A stretch of 64,000 nucleotides of DNA, taken from NCBI GenBank assembly GCA_030068145.1, contig JAPJBO010000486.1:62001-126000 (forward strand), written 5' to 3'. Within the stretch, counting starts at the first letter, position 1. Every line of letters starts with the position of its first letter. A model generated the notes under the pieces. It saw nothing but the letters and a program-made list of their open reading frames with translations, did not search any database and had not been told where the DNA came from. The stretch comes from Diplonema papillatum (lineage: Eukaryota > Euglenozoa > Diplonemea > Diplonemida > Diplonemidae). Of the stretch, positions 55,746 through 64,000 are shown one piece after another. A program made the position numbers and the translations under genes.

Positions 55746-55795
55746 GTCAATGGCTCCGGAGTCGCCAACCTTGCGACTCAGCCACACTGCTACGT
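55727..55795 (-). ncRNA. tRNA-like sequence (SINE head or tRNA pseudogene)
   Basis: On the minus strand: GTGGCTGAGTCGCAAGG (A-box/D-arm-like), a possible TGGC…GCCA anticodon stem with an irregular loop, then CCGGGTTCAATCCCCGG, a perfect 5-bp T-stem with a B-box. The expected 7-bp acceptor stem does not pair, so it is unlikely to be a functional tRNA. The other array units keep only the T-arm portion, so this may be the fullest version of the ancestral unit. Confidence 0.4.
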
Positions 55796-56061
55796 ATCGG
55801 CAGGAAAAAAAAAAAATGCATCACCGCATGGTCTTCAGACGGATTTTCGAAGATTACGCGGTTTCATACTTCGTGAGCGTAATTCTCGCACACCCCTGGA
55901 CGTTCTTGCGCCATGTGGACTATGAAATGGTGTCAGGCACGTTACTAAGCACATACCAGCCTTGTGGGAGATCATCAGGTTGTGTGCAGCCTAAACATCA
56001 GGTTGTCGTTCGTTGTCGTTGGAACGAAATCCAAACGTGATTTTTCAGGTGGAAAAACAGG

Positions 56062-56112
56062 GGTCGACACAAGGGTCCGCGGTTCGAACCCCACGAAGGA
56101 CTTTTTTTTGGG
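56062..56112 (+). repeat. T-arm-like sequence with T8 run
   Basis: GTCCGCGGTTCGAACCCCAC followed by GAAGGAC and eight T. This is a canonical T-loop (TTCGAAC) with an adjacent Pol III-type terminator, again without the 5' half of a tRNA. A second poly-C tract follows at about 56,140-56,157. Confidence 0.5.
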
Positions 56113-56177
56113 TCGATTCCCACAGGTGACATTTTTACCCCCCCCCCCCCCCCCCCAGGCATCTTGCACGACGCACT

Positions 56178-56340
56178 AGTAAGGTACATAACTTGTGAAA
56201 ATAACTAGTTATTTTATAACTAGTTATATTTGATAACTTGTGACTAGCTCGTGCTAGTTATATAACTAGCTTGTGCTAGTTATATAACTAGCTTGTGCTA
56301 GTTATATAACTAGCTCTGCTAGTTATATAACTAGCTCCTA
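56178..56340. repeat. AT-rich tandem repeat (ACTAGTTATATA type)
   Basis: Roughly 20-bp units of CTAGTTATATAACTAGCTTG, each itself nearly palindromic, repeated about five to six times just left of the deletion derivative. Confidence 0.85.
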
Positions 56341-56342
56341 GG

Positions 56343-56725
56343 GTATTTTACGGGTGAAATGCATTGAAATACACCATCACTAAACAGCTACCACAGCTCG
56401 AAAGACACAAAATAACAAGAAAACAGCAGCCTCGCAGGGAATGTGCCAGCAGGACCAAGAAGGGAAGTGTGTTGTTACAAACTGAGGCCGTGGAAAATCA
56501 GAATGTTCCACACGATACTTCGTCTGATGCACTCCTATGAATGTGTGGACGCAGAAACTCTGCGGGCACATGGGAACTAACTGCCGAGAACCGGGCGCGA
56601 CTGGGACTATCACTCAACGCATGCGCAGAGCGGATACGGATCGTGAAGGAAGAAACTGGGTTGCTATGCGCCGAGGCTGCCGCATCGTGGCTCCTATTAT
56701 GCAAATTCTCTCACTTGTAACTTGC
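56343..56725 (+). pseudogene. Internal-deletion derivative of the gene A/gene B cassette
   Basis: Its left part (GGTATTTTACGG…GAAATGCATTGAAATAC, 56,350-56,400) matches the leader of gene A at 56,733-56,790. Its right part (GACGCAGAAACTCTGCGGGC … CACTCAACGCATGCGCAGAG … GTGAAGGAAGAAACTGGG, 56,541-56,670) matches the start of gene B at 58,163-58,280. Gene A is missing in between, and a 1-nt deletion breaks the gene B frame. This tandem, internally deleted copy is characteristic of mobile DNA. Confidence 0.75.
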
Positions 56726-56807
56726 TCCTCATGGTATTTTACGGAGAAATGCACTGAAATACTGCCCACTGAACGGCGACCACAGCTGATATACACGAAT
56801 AATCAAA

Positions 56808-57839
56808 ATGAGCAAGCGCGCACGTGAGACAAAGGCGAAGACACCCGAGAAGAAGAAGCAGAAGTCCGGCGACTTGGAGCCGGACGCGAATGCCAAGACG
56901 GACGCGAACATCGTGGAAGACTTCGTGGAGTTGTTTTTGATGGTAAAGGAGGGAGAGGAGGTCCAACACGTGCCTTTGAAGGCACTGGTGGGACAGCTTT
57001 TTGGTCTCTCGTTGTCAACGAAGAATGGCATCCTCGGCAAGGCTATTGCCGCAAAGTTTCCTGCGCTCAAGGCGCTGAAAAACCAGACCCAAACAATTGG
57101 CTCAAAACTCTATTCGCTGCGGGTGAAAATGAACACCGACTTGGTGTTCCGCGGTGTCGGGCTCCGCAAAAAGCTGACGGCCACGGCGAAGGACTCGGAG
57201 GCGTACCACCGATTGAAGGCGGCTACGGTAGGCGATGTCAACCTGGAAACGGTTGACTTGCCGTCCTTATACAAGTGCAAGACGGCATCGGGGGCTATTA
57301 CTCCCGCTGCTGCTGTCACAGGGACTCGCAGAAACAAGTGGCCGGACATCACTGTCCTGGGGAGGAAACAGGTGCGCGAAGAGGGTGTGGACGTCACCTA
57401 CTTCTGCATCGTTATCGAAAGTGGGTGCAGTGTCGTGTCGACTGTGCACCCACCGACGCTGACAGGCAACCGGCTGGATTTCACGTTTCTTCGTGAACGT
57501 CCGTCGGAGCACTGTGAGGCTGGTTTGTACACCGGAAGCTACACCCTCCCTCCAGACGTCATGATCGACAGTGTCCGGCCCCTGCAGGTCCGGGGGGCTA
57601 GCGGGGGATTTGCAACCTTTGTGAACTTTCCCCTGTCGAGGAAGAAACATAGCGTGAGCCTGCAGCCCGGTGACTGGCGCAGCAATCCAGATGTCGTGGG
57701 GCTTTTCTCCGACTCGGGGGACGACGCTGATGGCATCGAGGATGAGGACGACGACGACAAAGACTCTCAAATCAAAGCCGACGTGGAGGATGATCCTGAT
57801 GCCAGCGACAATGAGAGCGTGACGTTTGTTCCCAACTGA
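56808..57839 (+). CDS. Element gene A: 343-aa protein, basic start and acidic tail
   Basis: ATG at 56,808 in a good context (CAAAATGA), uninterrupted to 57,839. Residues 1-20 are Lys/Arg-rich (KRARETKAKTPEKKKQK, a likely nuclear signal). A helical segment follows (VEDFVELFLMVKEG … VPLKALVGQLFGLSLSTKNG), then a K/R-rich stretch (GSKLYSLRVKMNTDLVFRG). The middle holds predicted strands around TYFCIVIESGCSVVS. The end is strongly acidic (DSGDDADGIEDEDDDDKDS). I recognise no domain. Its position before gene B inside the same TIRs suggests an accessory DNA-binding or capsid-like protein. A promoter should lie in the duplicated GGTATTTTACGG leader. Confidence 0.7.
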   Translation: MSKRARETKAKTPEKKKQKSGDLEPDANAKTDANIVEDFVELFLMVKEGEEVQHVPLKALVGQLFGLSLSTKNGILGKAIAAKFPALKALKNQTQTIGSKLYSLRVKMNTDLVFRGVGLRKKLTATAKDSEAYHRLKAATVGDVNLETVDLPSLYKCKTASGAITPAAAVTGTRRNKWPDITVLGRKQVREEGVDVTYFCIVIESGCSVVSTVHPPTLTGNRLDFTFLRERPSEHCEAGLYTGSYTLPPDVMIDSVRPLQVRGASGGFATFVNFPLSRKKHSVSLQPGDWRSNPDVVGLFSDSGDDADGIEDEDDDDKDSQIKADVEDDPDASDNESVTFVPN

Positions 57840-58160
57840 AAACCTTTTTGTTTTTGCAGCACCAAAATCAGATCATCCTTTTTATTTTGTACTCCGTTTT
57901 TTGAGCAAACCAAGGTACAGGCACATCACATACCGGTAAGCAACATTGACACTTTGCGGGTTACGTAAGCAACTTTTAAAACTTCGCTGGTCACAACAGT
58001 TTTTGATGAGTAGGATGCGGTCTTCCAGGTTCCTCGTAGGGAAGTGTCGAACGAGGAAGGAAATTTATTGTTAGAACCAGACCATGGATACCACTTGAAA
58101 TCTTCCGCAGGACAAAAAAAATACTCCATTCTTTCCTGGCCAGCTTACACTCTTAAGAAG

Positions 58161-59105
58161 ATGGACGCAGAAACTGTGCGGGCAATTGGGAAGATAATAG
58201 CCGAGAACCGGACGCGATTGGGACTATCACTCAACGCTTGCGCAGAACTTGGACGGATAGTGAAGGAAGAAACTGGGATTGCGATGGGGCTGTCGCAATC
58301 GGTCGTGGCCAAGGCCGGCGAAGACTTCAAGCTGATGGCAGGTAGGGCCCTGGGGAATATCGCGGAATCCCTCCAGTTTTTATTGCGCAAATTTCCGTTC
58401 AAGACGTGTAGGGAGGCTCCCTCCGTGATTATATTCATGGACGCGTACAACACGGGGAATGCCTTTCGCTCTCGGAGCTCCAGGCAGCGGCTGGCCATCT
58501 CCCTCTCGGCTGGGAGGACTGCGACACGCTTTCTTACAGTTTGTGACAAGCGAAAGCCGCAGTTCCACGAATGGTGGATATTCAACGCCTTGCCGCAGCT
58601 GACGCAGATTCAGACGGGCAGTTTCAGCAAAGGGAAGCACGCAGCCTCTGTACAGCTGTTTCGCTTCGGCGGGGATCATGCGGAGCTGTGGTCGCTGTTC
58701 AGTGGTGTTGGCGGTTCTGGCCATCGTAGTGCGTTTTGTACGACGGCTGCCGGTGACTGGCTAGAGCAACTGCACGCCTGCGAGAGGCTCAGCCTGCAAG
58801 AGATGCATGCAGCCGGCTATACATGCCACATCGCGCAACGGTTCCTGCAACCGTGCTTCACGATGACCCCGGCCCTGCACGACGTGAAAGGGATGATACG
58901 CCTCATTCAGCACCGCCCTGCCGTGACATGTGAGTGCAAGGAAGACTGTCCCGCCTGTGCGAAGTCTGTACTAAAACGTGGCTTGAGCCAACATATCTTG
59001 TACAACCATGCAAGTCTACTGACAAAGACGAAGTTTCCTCTGTGTCTTGAGAGCTTTTCCTCCGCAAGACTAAGAGACTCGCACATGAAGAAACGCCATC
59101 TGTGA
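58161..59105 (+). CDS. Element gene B: candidate transposase with C-terminal zinc finger
   Basis: The ATG at 58,161 is chosen because the tandem derivative conserves sequence from this point. The product is 314 residues. The N-terminal 60 residues (MDAETVRAIGKIIAENR…GLSQSVVAKAGEDFK) look helical, like a DNA-binding module. The core has VIIFMDAYNTGNAFRSRSSR and LFRFGGDHAELWSLFSGVGG, a D…G-G-D spacing and context reminiscent of the first two acidic positions of RNase-H-fold (DDE/D) transposases. The third acid is not identified. The C-terminus carries CECKEDCPACAKS … LSQHILYNH and LRDSHMKKRH, C2H2-like finger remnants. No family name can be given. Transposase identity is an inference from context and motif spacing. 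Confidence 0.6.
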   Translation: MDAETVRAIGKIIAENRTRLGLSLNACAELGRIVKEETGIAMGLSQSVVAKAGEDFKLMAGRALGNIAESLQFLLRKFPFKTCREAPSVIIFMDAYNTGNAFRSRSSRQRLAISLSAGRTATRFLTVCDKRKPQFHEWWIFNALPQLTQIQTGSFSKGKHAASVQLFRFGGDHAELWSLFSGVGGSGHRSAFCTTAAGDWLEQLHACERLSLQEMHAAGYTCHIAQRFLQPCFTMTPALHDVKGMIRLIQHRPAVTCECKEDCPACAKSVLKRGLSQHILYNHASLLTKTKFPLCLESFSSARLRDSHMKKRHL

Positions 59106-59109
59106 GGGG

Positions 59110-59744
59110 AGAGAGCGGTGTTAGCTTTGTTCTCCGACCATCTGTCTCCTTCTACAGCTCTGTAAAGCATTTCTGTTCAGATCGATTACCTCAAGACGCT
59201 TCTTGCTTCACCGTTCCGCTAAGGTGAACACAACGAAGAGACAACCGAGACAGCCGAGCAGATAGCAGAAAAAGCGGGCCAGGACACCTAGTCCGAGTGA
59301 TATACACGTCCTTTTTGACTCAACTCAATGCAGTTTCACTGTATTTCACTGGTTATTCTGCTGCGAAAGCACATGGTAAATCGGCCAAATTTGCTCGAAT
59401 TTTCACTTTTTGGGCCAATTTTCCAGATTTTGGCTGATTTTTGAGTGCACTGCAGGAATCTTGGTTTTCGGGGAAACTGACTTTGCTCAAAAGTTGCTAA
59501 GTACATTTCCCTGCCAAAAAAGTGCAGGAAAACATTTTGGTGGGGATTGACCTTTTTTCCGCAAAAGTGTGTTTCGATTTCGAAAACGAGGAGAACGGAT
59601 TCATCTGGAGGAAACGGAGTACCCACTCGGCACCGGGGGGTCTGGCAAACACCCCAAAAACAGCCCCCAAAACGACCCCCCCCCAAAAGGGGGGTGCAAC
59701 GGGGGCAACGTCCCTTAGTGCGCACCCTGGGGGGAGGGGGGGGG
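59110..59744. other. Right flank of the gene A/B cassette
   Basis: About 59,322-59,350 (reverse complement CCAGTGAAATACAGTGAAAC) weakly resembles the gene A leader (GGAGAAATGCACTGAAATAC at 56,742). It could be the inner element's opposite terminal repeat. No further gene. Confidence 0.35.
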
Positions 59745-59811
59745 TCTGGTTTATCCGGCCATCCGGCCAAAGTGGCTGATCCTTAACAAGAGCGCTGCCC
59801 CCCCCCCCCTA
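59745..59811 (+). repeat. 54-bp repeat extension and poly-C, second copy
   Basis: Nearly identical to 5,548-5,617: GTCTGGTTTATCCGGCCATC, then GATCCTTAACAAGAGCGCTG and a C-tract. It lies just inside the right TIR of the 6-kb element. Confidence 0.85.
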
Positions 59812-59825
59812 TTTTCGGAAATTTG

Positions 59826-59863
59826 GTGGAAAATGTCTACCAAAATGTTAATTGTGGCTTCCC
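59826..59863 (-). repeat. Right terminal inverted repeat of the 6-kb element
   Basis: Perfect inverse of 53,865-53,902, followed by TTA at 59,864-59,866. Confidence 0.9.
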
Positions 59864-59866
59864 TTA

Positions 59867-60405
59867 AAAGGAACGACAGCTTCGGCAGAGCGAGTGCCTG
59901 TGTGCTCATGTGCGGAGACGTCTACGGGCAACCCGACGCACGACTCCTCATTTGCATCTTTTCCCAGCGAGTGCAGCTTGATAAGATCCCACAGACGGAT
60001 ACGGTCCTTAGGGGCCAACCCTTTTTCGGAAGTTGCGGATCCAGGTTACCGACTCCTATAAACTGCATTCGGTCGGTCAAACCTTTTGCGGTAAGGTTCC
60101 GATGCAAAACGCCACCTTCATCCACGCAGTCCCCTGCTGCGCGAAGAAAATGTGATAGAAAGGTGAGCAAACGAGCTCCTCCAGCCAGGTCGACGGCAGT
60201 CGCTTCTTTGCGGCAAGTGGATTTGAAAGTCATAGACATGAGAGGCGGTTGAGAATGGCAGTGCTTTGCTGTGCGCGCACAATTACGTTGCTCTGATCTT
60301 CTTTCTCTTGCCAACTGCATCCACCTCAAAGGGTGTTGGAGTCGCCGTTGGGCGCTTGACAAACGGGTCGAGAACGAGTTGCTGGACTCGCGAATCGAGC
60401 TGCAG
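59867..60405. other. No recognisable gene
   Basis: Right flank of the element. Frames lack motifs. Confidence 0.4.
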
Positions 60406-60816
60406 CAGGCTAGTTTACGTCGTTGCGAATGGAGTCTTGTTTGAATAAAAGAGTGTCATCCAGGTCATTCCGGCTGTCGTCGAACTGCTGCGATGGGTGC
60501 AGCGAATTCGCCGCGACGTCAACCGGACTCGGGCGCCCCGAAGAAGGCGGCGTCCTGTCCAATGGCTCGAGCTTCGGCGAGTGCCTGACGTACCTGCGAC
60601 GCGGTGGATTTTTATTATCAGCCGTCAAGGCGGATGAGAACGCCATCAGACAACCGTAGTGTAGATGGGTATCACGCCCCTCCGCGATACTGTTTCGCGA
60701 AAACTGTCGGAGGCCTCCCGGTGCTGATTCCGACGGAGCTAGAGAGGAAGAAATGCGCGGTTTTGTTCTGATGTACTTGTTTGCGTTTTCGACAACAATA
60801 TTTGAAAGCTGTGCCC

Positions 60817-62406
60817 CTACACTTGGGGGTTTGCTTCTGTTGTGTTCTTTTTTGTTGGGGCCGCCTGCCGCGGCAGGCGTCCGTTCAGCAGACACGAGAG
60901 AGCATACTGAGCGAAGACACTGAACGAGTCTTCCCGATTCATGGACGACGGTGGCGGTGCGTTGTCGCCGGGAGAGGCGGCAGTGATGCTCAGGACGGGG
61001 ATGCCGTTGGTCTGCCTTCGCTTCTTCCTCTTACCCTCTTCCCGGCCTGCAGCGGCTTCTTTCTCCAGCCACTTCGGCATGTCGTCGTCGCCGAGCGACC
61101 CGGACGACAGCAACGGAAGCTTTTCACGCGCGAGATCCGAATACGCAACAGCGAGTTCGTTCATAATATTGTGCATGGTCCGAGCCGCCTCTTCACTCGC
61201 CAAGTCGACCTGCATTTTAGCGTGTGTCACAATCGTGCCTGCCAGGGCCCCATCAATCTAAATGACCACGTGCACAACATTGTTGCCACTGCGGCCCATA
61301 GTCGAACATTTCCGGAGTTGGGGCTTGAAGTGATAAGCGAAGTAGTTGACCAATGATGATGAAAAAAACACTTCGCACAGGTGGACTTCTGCGCTGCAGA
61401 GACGCAGACTTGCAAGCTTGATGAAAAGCATACCCTGTTTATCATGTATCCTCTTTCCTTCACCCACTTGGCATATTTTGAGATGTGGCCGTGCTTCGTG
61501 ATGTGGCCTTTCATGAATTCGGCGTACACCTAAAAAGGGTGGTTTCCGCTTTTTTAAAAGGTCGAGCGCTGGCGTGTTGTGGCTCTCTGTTGGTGTGTAG
61601 ACCGGACGATAAATAGGAGTTTGTGCTGCAGGGATCATTGGTGTCGAGATTGCCTCGTCTGTCGCAACAGTACTCGGTCGCTTGACCGCTTTGAAGAAAA
61701 TAGAAGGCTCCCCCGCCGACGAAGGCTTTCGCTTAAAAAAAAAGACTAGACACACCATCGCCTTCCGACGATTCGATATGCGCCGCCACCGGTTCTGTTT
61801 GGGCCACGGCTTGCCGAGATCGGTGGAGAAGGCCTCTTGAGAAGGGTCCATTTGGCACAAGAGGCAGTCGAGCGACGCTTTGACGACCTCGACGCGGTCG
61901 CTGGAGATGCCTTCCTCCGACCGCACCCATTCGTTCAGTTGCGCGGCACGTTCAGCGGCGTCTGTGCCCTTGAGCACGCTGGTGGTCGATTTGACTACCT
62001 TGGCGGTGATCCGCGCTCGCTGGTGCACGTTCATGCGCTTCCACTCATTCGGGCCCGGCCACATGTCTTCGTGAGGTTGGTAATGCGAGACCGCATGCGC
62101 CTGCTCCCCATCGAGGAGGGAAGGGGTGTCCGATGCGGTGGCCAGGTCGTCCTTGCGTGAAGAACGCTTCCCGCGGACTACAAGACACACCCCGGCCACG
62201 ACGCAGAGCACCAGCCCGCACAGAGTCGACATCCTGCAAATCGCATTGTGCGTGCACTTGTCGACGACGTCGCTAGAGCCGGAGCTTTTGTCCTGCGGCG
62301 GGCCCGCCTCGGACGGCGCCGCGTTCCCGCTACCGTCTTCCCAGCCCGAAACCACGTCACTACCGAGCGTAAGGAGAAGGCACAGGGACGCCCATGCTGT
62401 CAGCAT
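60817..62406 (-). CDS. Putative secreted or single-pass membrane protein (at least two exons)
   Basis: Exon 1 is 61,756-62,406. ATG at 62,406 begins a signal peptide (MLTAWASLCLLLTLGSDVVSG). A short Ser/Gly/Pro-rich lumenal part with a few Cys follows, then a membrane span (STLCGLVLCVVAGVCLVV) and a basic RGKRSSRK stop-transfer. The cytoplasmic part contains NEWKRMNVHQRARITAKVVKS. The donor is ATG|GTGTGTC, and exon 2 resumes after CATTTAG at 61,257 in phase 0: IDGALAGTIVTHAKMQVDLA…EAARTMHNIMNELAVAYSDLAREKL, helical, then EGKRKKRRQ and a low-complexity end. The intron is 498 bp. The 3' end is uncertain, as a further frame (60,410-60,895) might be an extra exon. No family was recognised. Confidence 0.5.
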
Positions 62407-62409
62407 GGG

Positions 62410-63150
62410 CGTTCCCCGGTCCGGTGCCCCCCACACCACCCCTTGTATCCGCGCTTTTCCCGCCCTTTGGTAGCCAGAGATAATTTTATGGGAGACGTGT
62501 TCATTCGAGTGACAGATGATTCACACATAGTGCGCTTGGGGACACTCAATTGAGCTCGTTGCAACTGAATGAAACCTGACTTCTTCCTCGCCGCTGACGT
62601 CGGGCTGATCAGCTCTTCGTGTGGCTTGCCTGCGCTCTTGGCTTCTTGCACCTCATGGCACTTTTCCTCCGCTTCTGGCATTTTCCCTGCCCCGCTTCTT
62701 GTCCTTGACACTGACAATCAGTACGACGGGAAAGAAAGATAGTAACGGCACCAAAGCAACCCTTCCCGAAAGACAAACCAATGAGTGGCTAGGTTTACTT
62801 CACGCTCCTTCTTTAGGAGCCTGTTGTCAACAGTTGTTCATACTGAGTTCGCTGCCAGCAACGTAGAAGCTGTAGCGAAGGGGAGGAGAGAATTTTGACA
62901 CATTTGAAAACACAGGAGGGAAGAGATCTCTACAATCACGAAGACGGTCTTTCTTTCTTGGCGATGCAAGCGCAGATGGTACGCACGAATGAAAAAAAAG
63001 TGCTTGCATGCCTAAAAAGAAATGCGTTTGATTGATTTTGTGAAAAGAACGGTTTAAACAATACAATAGTCACTAAAAACTCGGGACAGGAGTTGTTAGT
63101 GGATTGCCAGAGGTAGATGGCTTTCATCGTCTTCGGTTTCGATCCCCCTT
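62410..63150. other. Intergenic region
   Basis: Separates two minus-strand genes. A Lys/Glu/Ser-rich minus-strand frame (62,400-62,717) might be a 5' exon but has no support. Confidence 0.4.
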
Positions 63151-63153
63151 CAC

Positions 63154-64000
63154 TCATTCCCTGGCAGCAATCTCTGTGAGAAATTCGATGTAATTCAGGC
63201 TCCCATCGTTGTCTCGGTCGGCTGCGTGGAAGAAGTCAAGGATGGTATCGATCTCTGAGATTGGAACTCCCGCTTTGCCGCCGCGGAGGCCCTCTGTGAT
63301 CTCTTCGAGAGATAAAATGCCATCACCGCTGGTGTCCAACTCATGGAACAACGTGCTTAGCTCTTGCAGCATTTCCTGTGACAGCCGTGAGCGCGTTGCC
63401 CGCCTTTCACCGCGGATGCGTTGGCTTGACGACGAGAATACATCATCACTCGCGGCCTTGTCAACTATCATCATCGGCACACTCTCTTGGTTGCCCGGTT
63501 CTGTTTTGTTACCGTCGCTCTCATTCCCGAAGTCATTGGCCATCCCGAGCTCATTGGCCATCCCGAGCTCATTGGCTATCCCGAGGGAGCGCTCGAACTC
63601 AAGAAATTCGTCCATGCTGATGTACCCGTCGCTGTTCCTGTCCGTCACGGCGATAGCAACACGCACGTAGTTGTCGGCTTCGTCCGGCTCGCAACCCGAG
63701 TTGATCAGCCAATTGCGGACCTCCTCCGGAGAGAGGCGGCCATCGTGGTCAAAGTCAATTTGGTGGAACAACCCCTCCACCGAGCGGAACACGTCCTCGC
63801 TGAGTTTCGGGTATGCGGAAGCTTCCTCGTATGAAAGTTCGGGTTGGTCGCCGCCGGGCGGCAACTGCGCTTCCTCGTCTGCGGGGTCATGCTCGAGAGC
63901 TGGCATTTGGGCAGGACTGGCTAGCATCTCATTGGGACTGCCCGGCACGCTGCCAGGGCTGCCGGGTTCATTGGCTGGACTCCCAGCTATGTCGTCGGGT
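63154..64000 (-). CDS. EF-hand calcium-binding protein, 5' end beyond the window
   Basis: The frame is open from the right edge to the stop at 63,154, so the N-terminus is missing. It begins with a Gly/Ser/Pro/Asn-rich repeat (GSPANEPGSPGS, PGSPNEM). Four canonical EF-hand loops follow in two pairs: DFDHDGRLSPEE, DRNSDGYISMDE, DTSGDGILSLEE and DRDNDGSLNYIE. All keep the Asp-x-[DNS]-x-[DN]-Gly and final Glu of a calcium-binding loop. The two pairs are separated by an unusual linker with three copies of ANELGM/ANDFGN. It resembles calmodulin-like sensors or the calcium-binding half of a CDPK, but no kinase part is visible. The stop is certain, and partner and role are unknown. Confidence 0.85.
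   Translation of the reverse strand, partial: PDDIAGSPANEPGSPGSVPGSPNEMLASPAQMPALEHDPADEEAQLPPGGDQPELSYEEASAYPKLSEDVFRSVEGLFHQIDFDHDGRLSPEEVRNWLINSGCEPDEADNYVRVAIAVTDRNSDGYISMDEFLEFERSLGIANELGMANELGMANDFGNESDGNKTEPGNQESVPMMIVDKAASDDVFSSSSQRIRGERRATRSRLSQEMLQELSTLFHELDTSGDGILSLEEITEGLRGGKAGVPISEIDTILDFFHAADRDNDGSLNYIEFLTEIAARE

Larger units (their letters stand above)
53865..59863 (+). mobile_element. 6-kb DNA transposon with 38-bp perfect TIRs
   Basis: 53,865-53,902 and 59,826-59,863 are identical inverted 38-mers beginning GGGAAGCCACAATTAACATT. Each is flanked outside by TTA (53,862-53,864 and 59,864-59,866), so TIR length and a 3-bp TTA duplication are both visible. TTA/TAA duplications and two-gene content are typical of PIF/Harbinger elements, but neither internal gene carries recognisable Harbinger transposase motifs. 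Just inside each TIR lies a poly-C tract. Contents left to right: tRNA-T-arm repeats, an inverted array, an AT tandem, a deletion derivative, gene A (56,808-57,839), gene B (58,161-59,105) and a copy of a dispersed repeat. The alternative is two separate MITE copies that happen to face each other. Confidence 0.65.

Noticed and set aside
54060-55876. Many overlapping small open frames on both strands
   Set aside because: They are translations of the roughly 235-bp inverted repeat array, not genes.
58044-58160. Upstream extension of gene B
   Set aside because: The extension begins with GTG, not ATG, and the coding-like similarity with the tandem derivative supports the ATG at 58,161.

Overview
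The window is nuclear DNA from a eukaryote. Several genes need spliceosomal introns with GT-AG ends to make sense: an RNA polymerase II RPB7 subunit, a mitochondrial carnitine-type carrier and a THADA/Trm732 protein. The rest is rich in transposons, fold-back repeats and simple repeats. The moderate GC content, very different intron sizes (about 41 bp to 1.1 kb), a possible ciliary protein, EF-hand proteins and an APE-type LINE would suit a free-living protist, for example an alveolate or chromerid-like alga. That assignment is a guess. No spliced-leader or organellar signature was seen.

Layout. 0-10 kb is accessory DNA: two copies of a palindromic repeat (one carrying a nested 210-bp MITE with an empty-site paralogue), a fold-back element whose arms are short-repeat arrays (about 5.6-8.45 kb), a long-TIR element (about 8.44-9.87 kb) and a 157-bp repeat present four times in the window. 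A thiopurine methyltransferase-like gene lies at 10.7-11.5 kb. From 12.1 to 18.5 kb come degraded reading frames and two head-to-tail 5'-truncated LINE copies set in CGATTAC repeats. 21-22.3 kb carries a candidate axonemal protein on the minus strand, and 23.5-24.5 kb another long-TIR element. 25.4-32.8 kb is a gene-dense minus-strand block: a possible exon, RPB7, an unknown 433-aa protein, a gamma-carbonic-anhydrase-like protein, the carrier and one unknown spliced gene. 33-42.5 kb has mostly repeats and hairpins with no secure gene. 42.7-44.2 kb is a cyclin with an uninterrupted run of 85 glutamines. 45.3-52.4 kb is the two-exon THADA/Trm732 gene with telomere-like repeats in its intron.

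The most unusual part is 53,865-59,863. Two perfect 38-bp terminal inverted repeats, each flanked by TTA, bound a 5,999-bp segment. Inside are an inverted array of about 235-bp units containing tRNA T-arm-like sequences, a tandem internal-deletion derivative, and two plus-strand genes: one with a basic N-terminus and acidic C-terminus, and one with RNase-H-like and zinc-finger-like features. I read this as a DNA transposon of undescribed type carrying later insertions, with the second gene as candidate transposase. To its right lie a secreted or membrane protein gene (minus) and, running off the edge, a four-EF-hand protein (minus).

Genes with household roles (RPB7 transcription, THADA/Trm732 tRNA modification, mitochondrial carrier, gamma-CA-like protein, cyclin) are separated by mobile DNA. 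I see no operon-like functional grouping.
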